From positions 1-62,063 of IMG/VR virus record IMGVR_UViG_3300030116_004105: a stretch of 62,063 bases of DNA; one strand, 5' to 3'. Under the pieces are notes generated by a model. The model was not told the origin of the DNA, made no database searches, and was given only the letters and a program-made list of their open reading frames with translations. Both the position numbers and the translations under genes were made by a program. Position 1 is the first letter of the stretch. Each line of letters opens with the position of its first letter. This document shows positions 50,203 to 57,945 of this stretch, in pieces. Source of the stretch: a virus.

Positions 50203-51368
50203 GTAACAGGACCGAAAGACAGCTAGAAATTGTTCAGAAGTTTGCGGACAATAAAGGTAGAGGTACACTGCTAGCTGCTACAGGTTTCGGTAAAACATTT
50301 ACAGCTATAATGGTTATACTTAGGATGCTTAAATCTAGGCCTAAGTGTAAGATTATAGTTGTAGTGCCTACAATTAATCTTAAGAATCAATGGGCTAAAG
50401 AGCTCAAGAGATACAAGGCCCACAAGAATTGTGAAGTTCTTGTTATCAATACTGCATACAAGACAGAAGCTACGTGCGATCTTCTTATATGCGATGAGAT
50501 ACATGCTTACGGTGCAGAGCAGTTCATTAAAGTATTTGATAAGATCAAGTATGAATATATTTTTGGTCTTACAGCTACTATTGAGCGCTCAGATGGTATG
50601 CATGAAATACTACTTGAGTATGCACCTGTGATTGATGAAGTGCCTATCGATGAGTGTCACGCAAATGGCTGGGTTAGTGATTACCTTGTGTACAATCTAT
50701 CCGTGCCTATGTATGATGACGAGCAAGAAGCATATGATAAAGCCAATAAGAAGTTTAGATATGCTGCAGGTAGGCTAGGCTTTGGTGGCTCTAGTTCTTT
50801 CAACAATGCTAAGTCATTGCTGAGAGATAAGAGTGCTGCACCAGAGCAGAGACAAGTTGCTGCTATCTATTACAACTCTATGCGTGAGCGTGGTGATATA
50901 TGCAAGAACTCTCAAGCTAAGATACCTGTTATCAAACAGTTGCTTGAGAAGTTTGAAGATCGTAAGGCTCTACTATTCAGTGCATCTACTAAGTTTGCTG
51001 ATGATGTGCAAGAAGAGCTTGGTGATGTGTGTCTTAGTTTTCACAGTAAGCGTACCAAGAAAGAGCAGACAGAGATACTCAAGAAGTTCAAAGACGGTCG
51101 TACAAAGCAGCGTGTAATCAGCAGTGTCAAAGCTCTGAATGCAGGCTTCGATGTACCTGATTGTTCTCTTGGTATTGTGGCTGCAGGTAATTCTAAGAAA
51201 CTAGATAACATACAGCGTACAGGCCGTATTATTCGGTATGTACCAGGTAAGACAGCAATTATTATTAATCTCTATGCACCTAACACGCAGGAAGTATCTT
51301 GGCTTAACAAACGTCAAGAAGGGCAGACTGTAACATGGGTGGATAGTATAGATGAGATTACAGTGTAA
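50190..51368 (+). CDS. SF2 DNA/RNA helicase (392 aa)
   Basis: The start at ATG 50190 (MEEVSNRTERQLEIVQKFAD) overlaps the polymerase stop by 13 bases; an ATG at 50097 in the same frame lies inside the polymerase gene and would add an unrelated tail. Motifs in order: I AATGFGKTF (about residue 29), Ia VVVPTINLKNQW, II CDEIHAYG (about 100), III GLTATIERSDG, and the second domain with LFSASTKFADDVQEE, V LNAGFDVPD and VI QRTGRIIRY (about 341). It resembles UvsW/RadD-type helicases that act in recombination or fork repair. Confidence 0.9.
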   Translation: MEEVSNRTERQLEIVQKFADNKGRGTLLAATGFGKTFTAIMVILRMLKSRPKCKIIVVVPTINLKNQWAKELKRYKAHKNCEVLVINTAYKTEATCDLLICDEIHAYGAEQFIKVFDKIKYEYIFGLTATIERSDGMHEILLEYAPVIDEVPIDECHANGWVSDYLVYNLSVPMYDDEQEAYDKANKKFRYAAGRLGFGGSSSFNNAKSLLRDKSAAPEQRQVAAIYYNSMRERGDICKNSQAKIPVIKQLLEKFEDRKALLFSASTKFADDVQEELGDVCLSFHSKRTKKEQTEILKKFKDGRTKQRVISSVKALNAGFDVPDCSLGIVAAGNSKKLDNIQRTGRIIRYVPGKTAIIINLYAPNTQEVSWLNKRQEGQTVTWVDSIDEITV

Positions 51369-51454
51369 ATTAGGCATGAGTGATTAACGGTTAAACTCTA
51401 ATCATCCCAGATACCGAGCGCGAGACTGCGATACCAAACCTGGGAGCCTATTTT
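51367..51454 (+). ncRNA. Predicted three-way-junction RNA between helicase and small genes
   Basis: The outer stem AAATTAGGC/GCCTATTTT (51367-51375 with 51446-51454, one mismatch) encloses arm 1 GTGATTA/TAATCAT (51380-51386 with 51399-51405, one G-T pair) and arm 2 CCCAG/CTGGG (51406-51410 with 51440-51444). An alternative pairing GAGT/ACTC with TTAA/TTAA can form inside arm 1. The outer stem includes the helicase stop codon. It matches no riboswitch or ribozyme I recognise. Confidence 0.55.
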
Positions 51455-51490
51455 CTACGTGAGCAAGCTACGTGAACGCTGCTTCATTTT

Positions 51491-51552
51491 TAATTAGGGG
51501 GGATAAGATCTTTAATGCGTTCGTCTGCAGTTATGCTTTGAACCCCTAATTA
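51491..51552 (+). other. Long stem-loop ahead of the tiny membrane gene
   Basis: TAATTAGGGG (51491-51500) pairs perfectly over 10 bp with CCCCTAATTA (51543-51552), enclosing 42 bases. Between it and the three-way junction an 8-base direct repeat CTACGTGA occurs at 51455-51462 and 51468-51475. The stem is not followed by a T-run, so it is not a normal terminator. It ends 19 bases before the next ATG and may control its translation. Confidence 0.6.
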
Positions 51553-51571
51553 TTAATTAAAAATTTATAAT

Positions 51572-51664
51572 ATGTATTTAGAAATATTTTTAGGTGTTAT
51601 ATGCGCTATAGCATTCTATATAACTTGGCAAATTGTTAAACATAATAAAACTTTAAAGAAATAA
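51572..51664 (+). CDS. Tiny single-helix membrane protein (30 aa)
   Basis: The frame reads MYLEIFLGVICAIAFYITWQ, then IVKHNKTLKK: one transmembrane helix and a basic tail, positive end probably inside. Its stop overlaps the next ATG (TAATG), as in other coupled genes here. Function unknown. Confidence 0.55.
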   Translation: MYLEIFLGVICAIAFYITWQIVKHNKTLKK

Positions 51665-51834
51665 TGACACAGGAAGAATTAGAAATTATTGCTACTTTAC
51701 AAGCACAAATGCAAAGAATGCAAAATCTTATGGGACAGCTTATAGATAAAGTAACATCACTTGAAGCAGCTAATAATGTACAAAATTTTGTAAATGAAGT
51801 AAATTCAAATACTACAACTAATGACACTAAATGA
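51664..51834 (+). CDS. Small coiled-coil protein (56 aa)
   Basis: It begins MTQEELEIIATLQAQMQRMQ and continues NLMGQLIDKVTSLEAANNVQ, a clean heptad pattern, and ends in an Asn/Thr-rich tail. The start is coupled to the tiny membrane gene; the end overlaps the next gene by 14 bases. Probably an oligomeric small protein; no family. Confidence 0.55.
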   Translation: MTQEELEIIATLQAQMQRMQNLMGQLIDKVTSLEAANNVQNFVNEVNSNTTTNDTK

Positions 51835-52030
51835 AGATCAAATAACGGCACTTGTCCATATTATTTTATATTTGCATGAAGAAGAACGTGCAGATCAAGA
51901 AGAATGTGGGTGTGAAGATCACATGTTTTTCAATGTAGATAAGTTAAAAGATGCCTTACAGGATAACGGTATAGACATGGATAACGAACTTAAGATGTTT
52001 AACGAAGTCACCTACGATGATGAAACATGA
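51821..52030 (+). CDS. Small acidic protein (69 aa)
   Basis: A strongly acidic helical protein: MTLNEDQITALVHIILYLHE, then EERADQEECGCEDHMFFNVD and KLKDALQDNGIDMDNELKMF. C-G-C with a nearby H could bind metal. It overlaps the next gene by 4 bases (ATGA). Function unknown. Confidence 0.65.
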   Translation: MTLNEDQITALVHIILYLHEEERADQEECGCEDHMFFNVDKLKDALQDNGIDMDNELKMFNEVTYDDET

Positions 52031-52275
52031 AAAGAGAATACTTAGATTATAAACCTCTTATAAAACAAGAGAAGAAAGTAAAAGAAAATAAAAGTAATGT
52101 TTGTCCCTTTACAGGATTAAAACACCCTGAAGGAACTAAATTTGTTGAAGAAGACATATTTAAACTTATGTTTGGGTTTGATTACCCTAAATCATACATA
52201 AAAAATCATTACGTAGAAACAATTAGATACCCTAAAAACGACGGAAGCAATGGCAAAAACAGTAGATTTCGCTGA
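52027..52275 (+). CDS. Small basic protein (82 aa)
   Basis: A Lys/Glu-rich start (KREYLDYKPLIKQEKKVKEN) precedes SNVCPFTGLKHPEGTKFVEE and a Phe/Tyr-rich segment. It overlaps the DUF932-like gene by 26 bases. No recognised family; possibly a nucleic-acid-associated protein. Confidence 0.6.
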   Translation: MKREYLDYKPLIKQEKKVKENKSNVCPFTGLKHPEGTKFVEEDIFKLMFGFDYPKSYIKNHYVETIRYPKNDGSNGKNSRFR

Positions 52276-52993
52276 GTTGGGCTTGATAAAAGTCCCTGAG
52301 AAAACAGAGACTTACATACCAGTAAGTCACCAAGAATTATACACAAGAATTAAAGAAGCAGGTACAAAGCATTACAATACCTCACCTTTTGAAGAGAAAC
52401 TAGAAGTAAATCATAGAGGCCAACAAATGTTTGGTAGTATGACATTTCATGATGGCTCTCAGTTATCAGGTAGCGGTATGAATAGGAGTATTGGCTTTCG
52501 TAATTCTTACGACAAGACATTACCTATAGGTGTATGCGGCGGAGCATCAGTAGTTGTATGCTCTAACCTTATGTTTACAGGTGATATTATTAAAATGCGT
52601 AAACACACACAGAATGTAGAAGAAGATTTAGATATTCTTATACAAAAGTTATTTGATGACGTAGATCGTCGTTACTATGATTCTGTTGCAGCTAAAGGTG
52701 TTATGGAAGAAATAGAATTTAGCGATAGAGACACAGCTAATTATTTAGGACAATTATTTGTAAATGAAGGTGTTTTAAATGGTGCACAGTTAAACAAAGC
52801 AACTAAAGAATGGTTTGAATCTCCTGTATTTAAAGAGCGTACAGCATGGTCTGCATATAATGCATGCACTGAAGCACTCAAAGCTGCACACCCTATGAAC
52901 GCTTTGGAAAAATACACTAAATTACATACATTTACCAAAGAGTTTATATTAGATCCTTATGTTGAAATGACTAATGAGGATTTACCGTTTTAA
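52250..52993 (+). CDS. DUF932-like protein with SSB-type C-terminal tip (247 aa)
   Basis: The central part SGSGMNRSIGFRNSYDKTLP and GVCGGASVVVCSNLMFTGD is the signature of the DUF932 family of phage and plasmid proteins (R-N-S-Y-D ... G ... V-C-S-N). The C-terminal half is helical (DLDILIQKLFDDVDRRYYDS). It ends MTNEDLPF, an acidic tip like that of Bacteroidetes SSB. DUF932 proteins lie near replication or recombination genes, function unsettled. The tip suggests binding to the same partners as SSB. Confidence 0.75.
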   Translation: MAKTVDFAELGLIKVPEKTETYIPVSHQELYTRIKEAGTKHYNTSPFEEKLEVNHRGQQMFGSMTFHDGSQLSGSGMNRSIGFRNSYDKTLPIGVCGGASVVVCSNLMFTGDIIKMRKHTQNVEEDLDILIQKLFDDVDRRYYDSVAAKGVMEEIEFSDRDTANYLGQLFVNEGVLNGAQLNKATKEWFESPVFKERTAWSAYNACTEALKAAHPMNALEKYTKLHTFTKEFILDPYVEMTNEDLPF

Positions 52994-53002
52994 TATTAAT
53001 GT

Positions 53003-53230
53003 ATGAAGAAGAGTCCTTATGCAGGCAAAGAAGTTAATCTTGCAGAAATTAGACATTTATATAATGTCTTAAAATTTTATTATGAGGACTTAAATGATCT
53101 TAGTATGGATGCTATTACAGATATAATACGTATGGAATTTGGTTGCAAAGTGACCAAAAATGATGTATATTTATATCTATTTACTGCACAATATTGGGAC
53201 AATGAAGGTAATTTATTGTGTCATGAATAA
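53003..53230 (+). CDS. Small helical protein (75 aa)
   Basis: It reads MKKSPYAGKEVNLAEIRHLY with a later ITDIIRMEFGCKVTKNDVYL, suggestive of a helix-turn-helix (two short helices with a Gly-containing turn). It overlaps the next gene by 8 bases. DNA binding is only a suggestion. Confidence 0.6.
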   Translation: MKKSPYAGKEVNLAEIRHLYNVLKFYYEDLNDLSMDAITDIIRMEFGCKVTKNDVYLYLFTAQYWDNEGNLLCHE

Positions 53231-53423
53231 TTGTATTGAGTGCAGTAATGAATTAAGATGTTTATCAGATGATGCGCTGATGAATTTAAATGAAGAGGAA
53301 CTAGATAAATATTTAAACTGCGATGAAAGTGTCTTTAAACTTAACCAAGTTGAAAGGCAACAAACTTACACCCAGCGAGTTCGTTTACATGCTCTTGAAA
53401 AGCGAGAGCAAGAAACAGCTTGA
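53223..53423 (+). CDS. Small Cys-containing protein (66 aa)
   Basis: The start ATG 53223 gives MNNCIECSNELRCLSDDALM, with C-x-x-C and a third Cys, followed by a charged helix (NQVERQQTYTQRVRLHALEK). An upstream ATG at 53160 would lie inside the previous gene. The last 101 bases overlap the 179-aa gene in another frame, which is unusual; both frames have coherent composition. Confidence 0.5.
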   Translation: MNNCIECSNELRCLSDDALMNLNEEELDKYLNCDESVFKLNQVERQQTYTQRVRLHALEKREQETA

Positions 53424-53862
53424 CAAGTACCTAGAAATCTTACCTATAGACGAAGAAAAACTACAGAAGCGTGGCTTTATTAAAATAATGCCCGACGACT
53501 CTCTTACGCTCCGTCAAAAGGCACTAGATTTATTTACAGTACGAGGTTGTGAGGATTGTTGGAATCAATTTGTTATTGCCTATCCTATGAAGGATCAAGG
53601 CAGACCTCTACACAATGATATGAAACGTAATAAACTTAAGTACATAGCATTGATAGAAAAAAATCCAGACTTACATGATACTATAATAAAGGCTATTACA
53701 GCTGAACTAGAAGATAGAAAACGTGCAAGCTGGTCTGGTGAGTTCCGCCCAAGATGGAAGATGATGTCATCATATTTAAACCAAGAAGCTTGGACTATGT
53801 ATGATGGTATTGAGCCAGAAGAATCCACTGATGAACAAATGTATGGAGGAGATTTAATATGA
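53323..53862 (+). CDS. Replication-module protein (179 aa), function unknown
   Basis: It begins MKVSLNLTKLKGNKLTPSEF and has VYMLLKSESKKQLDKYLEIL, then RGCEDCWNQFVIAYPMKDQG and a Trp-rich end (RPRWKMMSSYLNQEAWTMYD). The helical, charged pattern with a winged-helix-like first part (LTPSEFVYMLLK) recalls phage replisome accessory proteins, and it precedes the DnaB-like helicase with a 4-base overlap. A helicase-loader role is possible, from position only. Confidence 0.7.
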   Translation: MKVSLNLTKLKGNKLTPSEFVYMLLKSESKKQLDKYLEILPIDEEKLQKRGFIKIMPDDSLTLRQKALDLFTVRGCEDCWNQFVIAYPMKDQGRPLHNDMKRNKLKYIALIEKNPDLHDTIIKAITAELEDRKRASWSGEFRPRWKMMSSYLNQEAWTMYDGIEPEESTDEQMYGGDLI

Positions 53863-54824
53863 GTGATGATGTAAAAGCATTACCTTGGCGTCACATCTCT
53901 CAATCATCTAATGCTGCACTACGGTATATAGATGGTAGAAGAAAAGGTGATATTAAATCTCTAACTACACCCTGGAAAAAGTTTAATACTATATCCATGG
54001 GAGGTATCGAGTGGCAGACTATCACAACTATTGCTGGTATGTCTGGTAGTGGTAAAACTGCAGTTCTTGGTCAGTTAGAAACCGGGTTAAAAGATTTAAA
54101 CCCTGACGAAGATTTTGCAATACTGTCATTTAACTTTGAGATGTTATCCTCAAGGCTTGTAGCCCGCAAGCTTAGTAATAAGATGAAAATTACTACACAG
54201 CAGTTGTATAGTGCGTCTGAGACATTTAGTCTTAATGACAATTACTATATGAATGCAGTAAAGGAAGCTCGTAAGTTGAATGAATATGATATATACTATG
54301 TCGATGTGCCTGGTAGTGTCAAATCTTTAGAAGCTACAGTACTAAAGTTTTCTAAAGAGATGGCTAAACCGGTGGTTGTCATGTTAGATCATACTTTACT
54401 TGTAAAGAAGGCAGGTGGTGCGCAAGATAGAGATCTTCTCTATGATTTGATGGCTATGTTTAATGGTTTGAAGAAACAAATTAAGGTATCTTTTATCTTA
54501 ATATCTCAGATGAACCGTAACATAGAAGCATCAGAACGCATACAGAACCCTGATTTACATTACCCTAAAAAGCAGGATATATTTGGTGCAGATGCATGTT
54601 ATATGTACTCAGATATTGTAGTGGTTACACACAGACCCGAGATGCTTGGAATTAGGGCGTACGGCCCAAAGAGGTGGCCCACAGATAATGCTATATTCTG
54701 GCACTATCTAAAGGTGCGTGAGGGTGAGCCTTGCATAGCCTTGATGGAAAACAATCTGGCTCATAATCAGATTGTAGATGCAAAACCTATTTATTCAACT
54801 AAAAACAAAAAAGAAAATGAGTGA
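53859..54824 (+). CDS. DnaB-like replicative helicase, RecA-fold domain only (321 aa)
   Basis: The ATPase core is visible: Walker A TIAGMSGSGKTAVL (about residues 55-68), then FAILSFNFEMLSSRLVARKL like the 'lfsLEM....l..R' motif of DnaB, a Walker B-like PVVVMLDHTLLVKK (about 170-183), the FILISQMNR sensor strand and a C-terminal HYLKVREGEPCIA arginine region. The DnaB N-terminal domain is missing, as in several phage replicative helicases. With the polymerase and primase it makes up the fork machinery. Confidence 0.85.
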   Translation: MSDDVKALPWRHISQSSNAALRYIDGRRKGDIKSLTTPWKKFNTISMGGIEWQTITTIAGMSGSGKTAVLGQLETGLKDLNPDEDFAILSFNFEMLSSRLVARKLSNKMKITTQQLYSASETFSLNDNYYMNAVKEARKLNEYDIYYVDVPGSVKSLEATVLKFSKEMAKPVVVMLDHTLLVKKAGGAQDRDLLYDLMAMFNGLKKQIKVSFILISQMNRNIEASERIQNPDLHYPKKQDIFGADACYMYSDIVVVTHRPEMLGIRAYGPKRWPTDNAIFWHYLKVREGEPCIALMENNLAHNQIVDAKPIYSTKNKKENE

Positions 54825-54987
54825 TGAACCAATTGTGTGGGGTTGGGAAGAACCCACATACCAACGTAGTAAAGATCATAGAGAGTATCTTATAAAAAAG
54901 TATAATAAAGATAAACCTGAAGATCAACATGTGCATACTATTGAAGAATTAAATAATGCAATAAAAAAAGAAAGAGAGAATAAGTAA
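54817..54987 (+). CDS. Small charged protein (56 aa)
   Basis: The start ATG 54817 (MSDEPIVWGWEEPTYQRSKD) overlaps the helicase stop by 8 bases; the in-frame ATG at 54778 lies deeper inside the helicase. The rest is a charged helix ending KKERENK. It shares its final base with the next start (TAATG). Possibly a helicase or ATPase partner; no family. Confidence 0.6.
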   Translation: MSDEPIVWGWEEPTYQRSKDHREYLIKKYNKDKPEDQHVHTIEELNNAIKKERENK

Positions 54988-55664
54988 TGGCACAAGAAGT
55001 ATTAATAGTTGGAGCAAGTGGGACAGGGAAATCCACTTCAATAGAAAACCTAAACCCTGAGTCTACATTCATTGTAAACGTGGCACGTAAAGCACTGCCA
55101 TTCAAAGGATGGAAGACTAAGTATCCTACATTCAACAAAGAAAATCCTGACGGTAGATTCTATTCTAGTGATGTACCACAAGAGATTCTTAAATGTTTGA
55201 ATTACATTAATGACAACCGTCCTGAGATAAAGACAATTGTTGTTGATGATTATCAATACACTATGGCAAACGAGTATATGCGTAGAGCTAACGAAACTGG
55301 TTTCAAGAAGTTTACTGAGATTGCTCAGAACGCTTGGTCTATAATCAATGCAGTTAAGTCTATGCGTGACGATTTGCTTGTAGTATTTATGATGCACTCA
55401 GAAGTTACATTCGATGCTCACGGTAATAAAGTTACCAAGGCTAAGACTATCGGTAAGATGATGGATAACGTTGTAACACTTGAGGGTATGTTTACTATTG
55501 TATTGTATACAGATGTCACGAAGAGTGAAACAGGTATGGAGTATGCATTCATTACACAAAATGATGGTACTAATACTGGTAAATCTCCAAAGGATATGTT
55601 TGGATCTGTTAAAATACCAAACGATTTAGCAATGGTAGCAAAGGCTATCGAAGATTATCAATAA
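54987..55664 (+). CDS. Sak4-like single-strand annealing / RecA-fold ATPase (225 aa)
   Basis: The Walker A motif GASGTGKST occurs at residues 8-16. It is followed by NVARKALPFKGWKTKY, a Walker B strand IKTIVVDDYQYTMANEYM and FMMHSEVTFDAHGNKVTKAK for the later motifs. This is the short AAA_24/Sak4 ATPase plan found in phages. Sak4 proteins act as recombinases that need a cognate SSB, and an SSB-like gene follows 28 bases later, which supports the assignment. Confidence 0.8.
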   Translation: MAQEVLIVGASGTGKSTSIENLNPESTFIVNVARKALPFKGWKTKYPTFNKENPDGRFYSSDVPQEILKCLNYINDNRPEIKTIVVDDYQYTMANEYMRRANETGFKKFTEIAQNAWSIINAVKSMRDDLLVVFMMHSEVTFDAHGNKVTKAKTIGKMMDNVVTLEGMFTIVLYTDVTKSETGMEYAFITQNDGTNTGKSPKDMFGSVKIPNDLAMVAKAIEDYQ

Positions 55665-55692
55665 GTAATAATTAATTTAAAAAGAGAGACAA

Positions 55693-56253
55693 ATGTACGG
55701 AAGTAATGTCGAAAGTAACAGTACTGGTGGAGTATCACCAGAGGTAGGTATCGTAGAAAATTGCGAACTAGTAAGTGTAACAATGAACACAGATAAAGGT
55801 GGTAGACTTGACTTTGAGTTCAAGCAGCCAAATGGTGCAACAGTTAAGCATGCAGAGTTCCCTGCTAATCCAGACTATGGTGATGTAGAGAAACAAGCTA
55901 CAGATGTATCACGTCGTGTAAAGCATATTGCTACTAAGTTTATGCCTGAATCAGAGTTTGTGATTACAGATGTAAGTAGCTTTGAAGAGTATGGCCACAA
56001 GGTTACAAGCTTGTTCGGTCAAAAATTCTTGGGTAGAAAATTCAGAATGCTATTTATCTACAAAGGTAAGTATGTATCTCTACCTAAGTATCCTAACTTT
56101 ATTGAAGGTATGGAGACAACTGCAGATAAGACTAACATCTATATCTCAGACTACAACAAGAAGAAGCTTGTTAAGCCTGAACCAGATGCAAGTCCAGTGA
56201 CTGCTGCAGCTATGGCTACTACAACAACTAATGGATCTGACATGCCATTCTGA
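55693..56253 (+). CDS. SSB-like protein (186 aa) with DMPF tip
   Basis: A beta-rich N-terminal two thirds (ENCELVSVTMNTDKGGRLDF, EFVITDVSSFEEYGHKVTSL, KFRMLFIYKGKYVSLPKYPN) is followed by a low-complexity linker (VTAAAMATTTTNGSDMPF) ending D-M-P-F. A folded domain plus disordered linker plus D-x-P-F is the architecture of single-stranded DNA-binding proteins. Its place directly after the Sak4-like ATPase fits a recombinase/SSB pair. The next ATG overlaps the stop (TGATG). Confidence 0.78.
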   Translation: MYGSNVESNSTGGVSPEVGIVENCELVSVTMNTDKGGRLDFEFKQPNGATVKHAEFPANPDYGDVEKQATDVSRRVKHIATKFMPESEFVITDVSSFEEYGHKVTSLFGQKFLGRKFRMLFIYKGKYVSLPKYPNFIEGMETTADKTNIYISDYNKKKLVKPEPDASPVTAAAMATTTTNGSDMPF

Positions 56254-57326
56254 TGTATGGTAGCAGAGTAGTAGAACTTAGTGATGAGGAGATTCTAGGC
56301 AGAATTAACTGCCTAGACATCTACTCATACTACATAGGTAAAGATTTTAAATATGGGAGGGCTATGTGCTCTCCTTTACGTAAAGATAAATCTCCTTCTT
56401 TTACTATCTTCAAACATAATAGTGGTAAGTATTTTTTCAAAGACTTTAGTACTGGTGAGACAGGTGACTGTTTTACTTTTCTTACTAAACTCTTTGGGTT
56501 GAAACGGTTTGATACATACAAACTTGTAGATAATGACTTTCAGCTTGGAATATCTACTACTAGTTTTTCTACCCCTACAAGACAGTATGTTGGTGAGCGG
56601 GTAAAAGAGTTACAAGATATAGAACCATCTACTACTACTATACAAATTAAATCTCGTTCCTGGAATGCGCAGGAAGATAAAAATTTCTGGTCTAAATATG
56701 GAATATGTTGTAACATCCTTAATAAATTTCACGTCCGACCCGCAGAACACGTGTGGGTTAATGATCGTCTTATTGTTAGCGCTAATCGTTACAATCCGAT
56801 ATACGCTTATGATTTTGGGCAAGGACGAATGAAAATATATCAGCCTAATAGCAAATATAAATGGCTTAGTAATACTAGTGCATCAGACTTACAAGGTCTG
56901 AGTCAACTGCCTGATGGCGGAAACACACTAGTAATTACTAAATCATTGAAAGATGTTATGTGTTTGAGTATATGGGATATACCTGCGGTGGCGCCATCGT
57001 CAGAGAGTTGTGTCATTCCTGCAGATGTTGTTAAGAATTTATATGACAGATTTGCACGAATATATATATTGTATGACTTTGATCGCACTGGAATATCTTT
57101 TGCTAATAAGCATAGGAAGTTGTATGGATTTATACCGTTATTTTTTACTAATGGAAAATTTAATACCTTTGACTACAAAGCAAAAGATCTGTCAGACTTT
57201 ATTGCCAACAATGGCCTTAGAGCAGCTGCAGAGTTAATCGAGTACACATGCCAAGAGGGATATTCATACCAGGAAACGTACCGTCAAGCAAGAACGGTAG
57301 AAGATGGACGGGAAGATACTTTATAG
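56253..57326 (+). CDS. DnaG-like primase with altered Toprim motif (357 aa)
   Basis: The N-terminal zinc-binding-like region has RAMCSPLRKDKSPSFTIFKH and KDFSTGETGDCFTFLTKLFG, equivalent to the DnaG 'CPFH.EkTPSF ... GD...F' pattern, though only two Cys are retained. A Toprim domain follows: NTLVITKSLKDVMCLSIWDI, where the usual catalytic Glu is Lys, and the D-x-D motif in IYILYDFDRTGISFANKH. It makes RNA primers for lagging-strand synthesis. The last 79 bases overlap the RusA gene in another frame. Confidence 0.83.
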   Translation: MYGSRVVELSDEEILGRINCLDIYSYYIGKDFKYGRAMCSPLRKDKSPSFTIFKHNSGKYFFKDFSTGETGDCFTFLTKLFGLKRFDTYKLVDNDFQLGISTTSFSTPTRQYVGERVKELQDIEPSTTTIQIKSRSWNAQEDKNFWSKYGICCNILNKFHVRPAEHVWVNDRLIVSANRYNPIYAYDFGQGRMKIYQPNSKYKWLSNTSASDLQGLSQLPDGGNTLVITKSLKDVMCLSIWDIPAVAPSSESCVIPADVVKNLYDRFARIYILYDFDRTGISFANKHRKLYGFIPLFFTNGKFNTFDYKAKDLSDFIANNGLRAAAELIEYTCQEGYSYQETYRQARTVEDGREDTL

Positions 57327-57634
57327 TTTCCAAACAAACCCAAAGATACTACAAGAATAGTAAGAAGTATTGGATAGAGCATAAGAAAGAATTCAAAAAA
57401 TTATTAAAAGGAAAAGATTCACAAAACAAAGCGCCGTATCGAATCACGTTTAAGTTTATTAGAAAGAGTAGACATAAGTTTGACTACATCAATCCAGCAC
57501 AAACTGTACAAGATCAGATGGTAAAATTCGGGTGGATAACTGATGATAATGCAGAAGAAATCATTCCTATATTCTTAGAGTTTGAATACGATAAAGATAA
57601 TCCAGGAGTTTATATTAATGTTTTAAAATCATAA
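57248..57634 (+). CDS. RusA-family Holliday junction resolvase (128 aa)
   Basis: The N-terminal GNVPSSKNGRRWTGRYFIVS and the catalytic region KFDYINPAQTVQDQMVKFGW, followed by ITDDNAEEIIPIFLEFE, match RusA: 'D..N..K...D.L...g.i.DD..i', with the Asp residues D-Y-I-N and D-D as metal ligands. Length is normal. It cuts branched DNA before packaging or during recombination. Its start lies inside the primase gene, but the conserved start motif requires it. Confidence 0.9.
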   Translation: MPRGIFIPGNVPSSKNGRRWTGRYFIVSKQTQRYYKNSKKYWIEHKKEFKKLLKGKDSQNKAPYRITFKFIRKSRHKFDYINPAQTVQDQMVKFGWITDDNAEEIIPIFLEFEYDKDNPGVYINVLKS

Positions 57635-57636
57635 TT

Positions 57637-57945
57637 ATGACAATTAAATACACAGAGGAATTTAAGACAAAGTGCTTTAATTATCTTAGGCACTTTATGG
57701 ACATTAGATTGCTAACATCTGCTATGGATAATGGCAGAGATGAAGTGGTTCGTTATTATATTGAGAAGGCACTAGATGATCCAGATTTATATGTGGACCA
57801 TATGGTAGATGATGCTGAAAGAAAGATAGCGAATGCTAAAATACATGCTCATGCTCAACGGCAGGAGCTATATAACGAGTATATGGAATTATTAACTAAA
57901 ACACTAGACACAGAAAATGTCCGATCAAAATTATTACGCAAATGA
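57637..57945 (+). CDS. Small helical protein (102 aa), function unknown
   Basis: It is fully helical: FKTKCFNYLRHFMDIRLLTS, NGRDEVVRYYIEKALDDPDL, AERKIANAKIHAHAQRQELY. It lies between the resolvase and exonuclease genes, overlapping the latter by 29 bases. No family is recognised; a role with the neighbouring nucleases is possible. Confidence 0.65.
   Translation: MTIKYTEEFKTKCFNYLRHFMDIRLLTSAMDNGRDEVVRYYIEKALDDPDLYVDHMVDDAERKIANAKIHAHAQRQELYNEYMELLTKTLDTENVRSKLLRK

Noticed and set aside
53160-53222. Upstream start for the 66-aa Cys-containing gene
   Set aside because: The extra residues (MMYIYIYLLHNIG...) are a frame-shifted reading of the preceding gene; ATG 53223 overlaps its stop as other genes here do.
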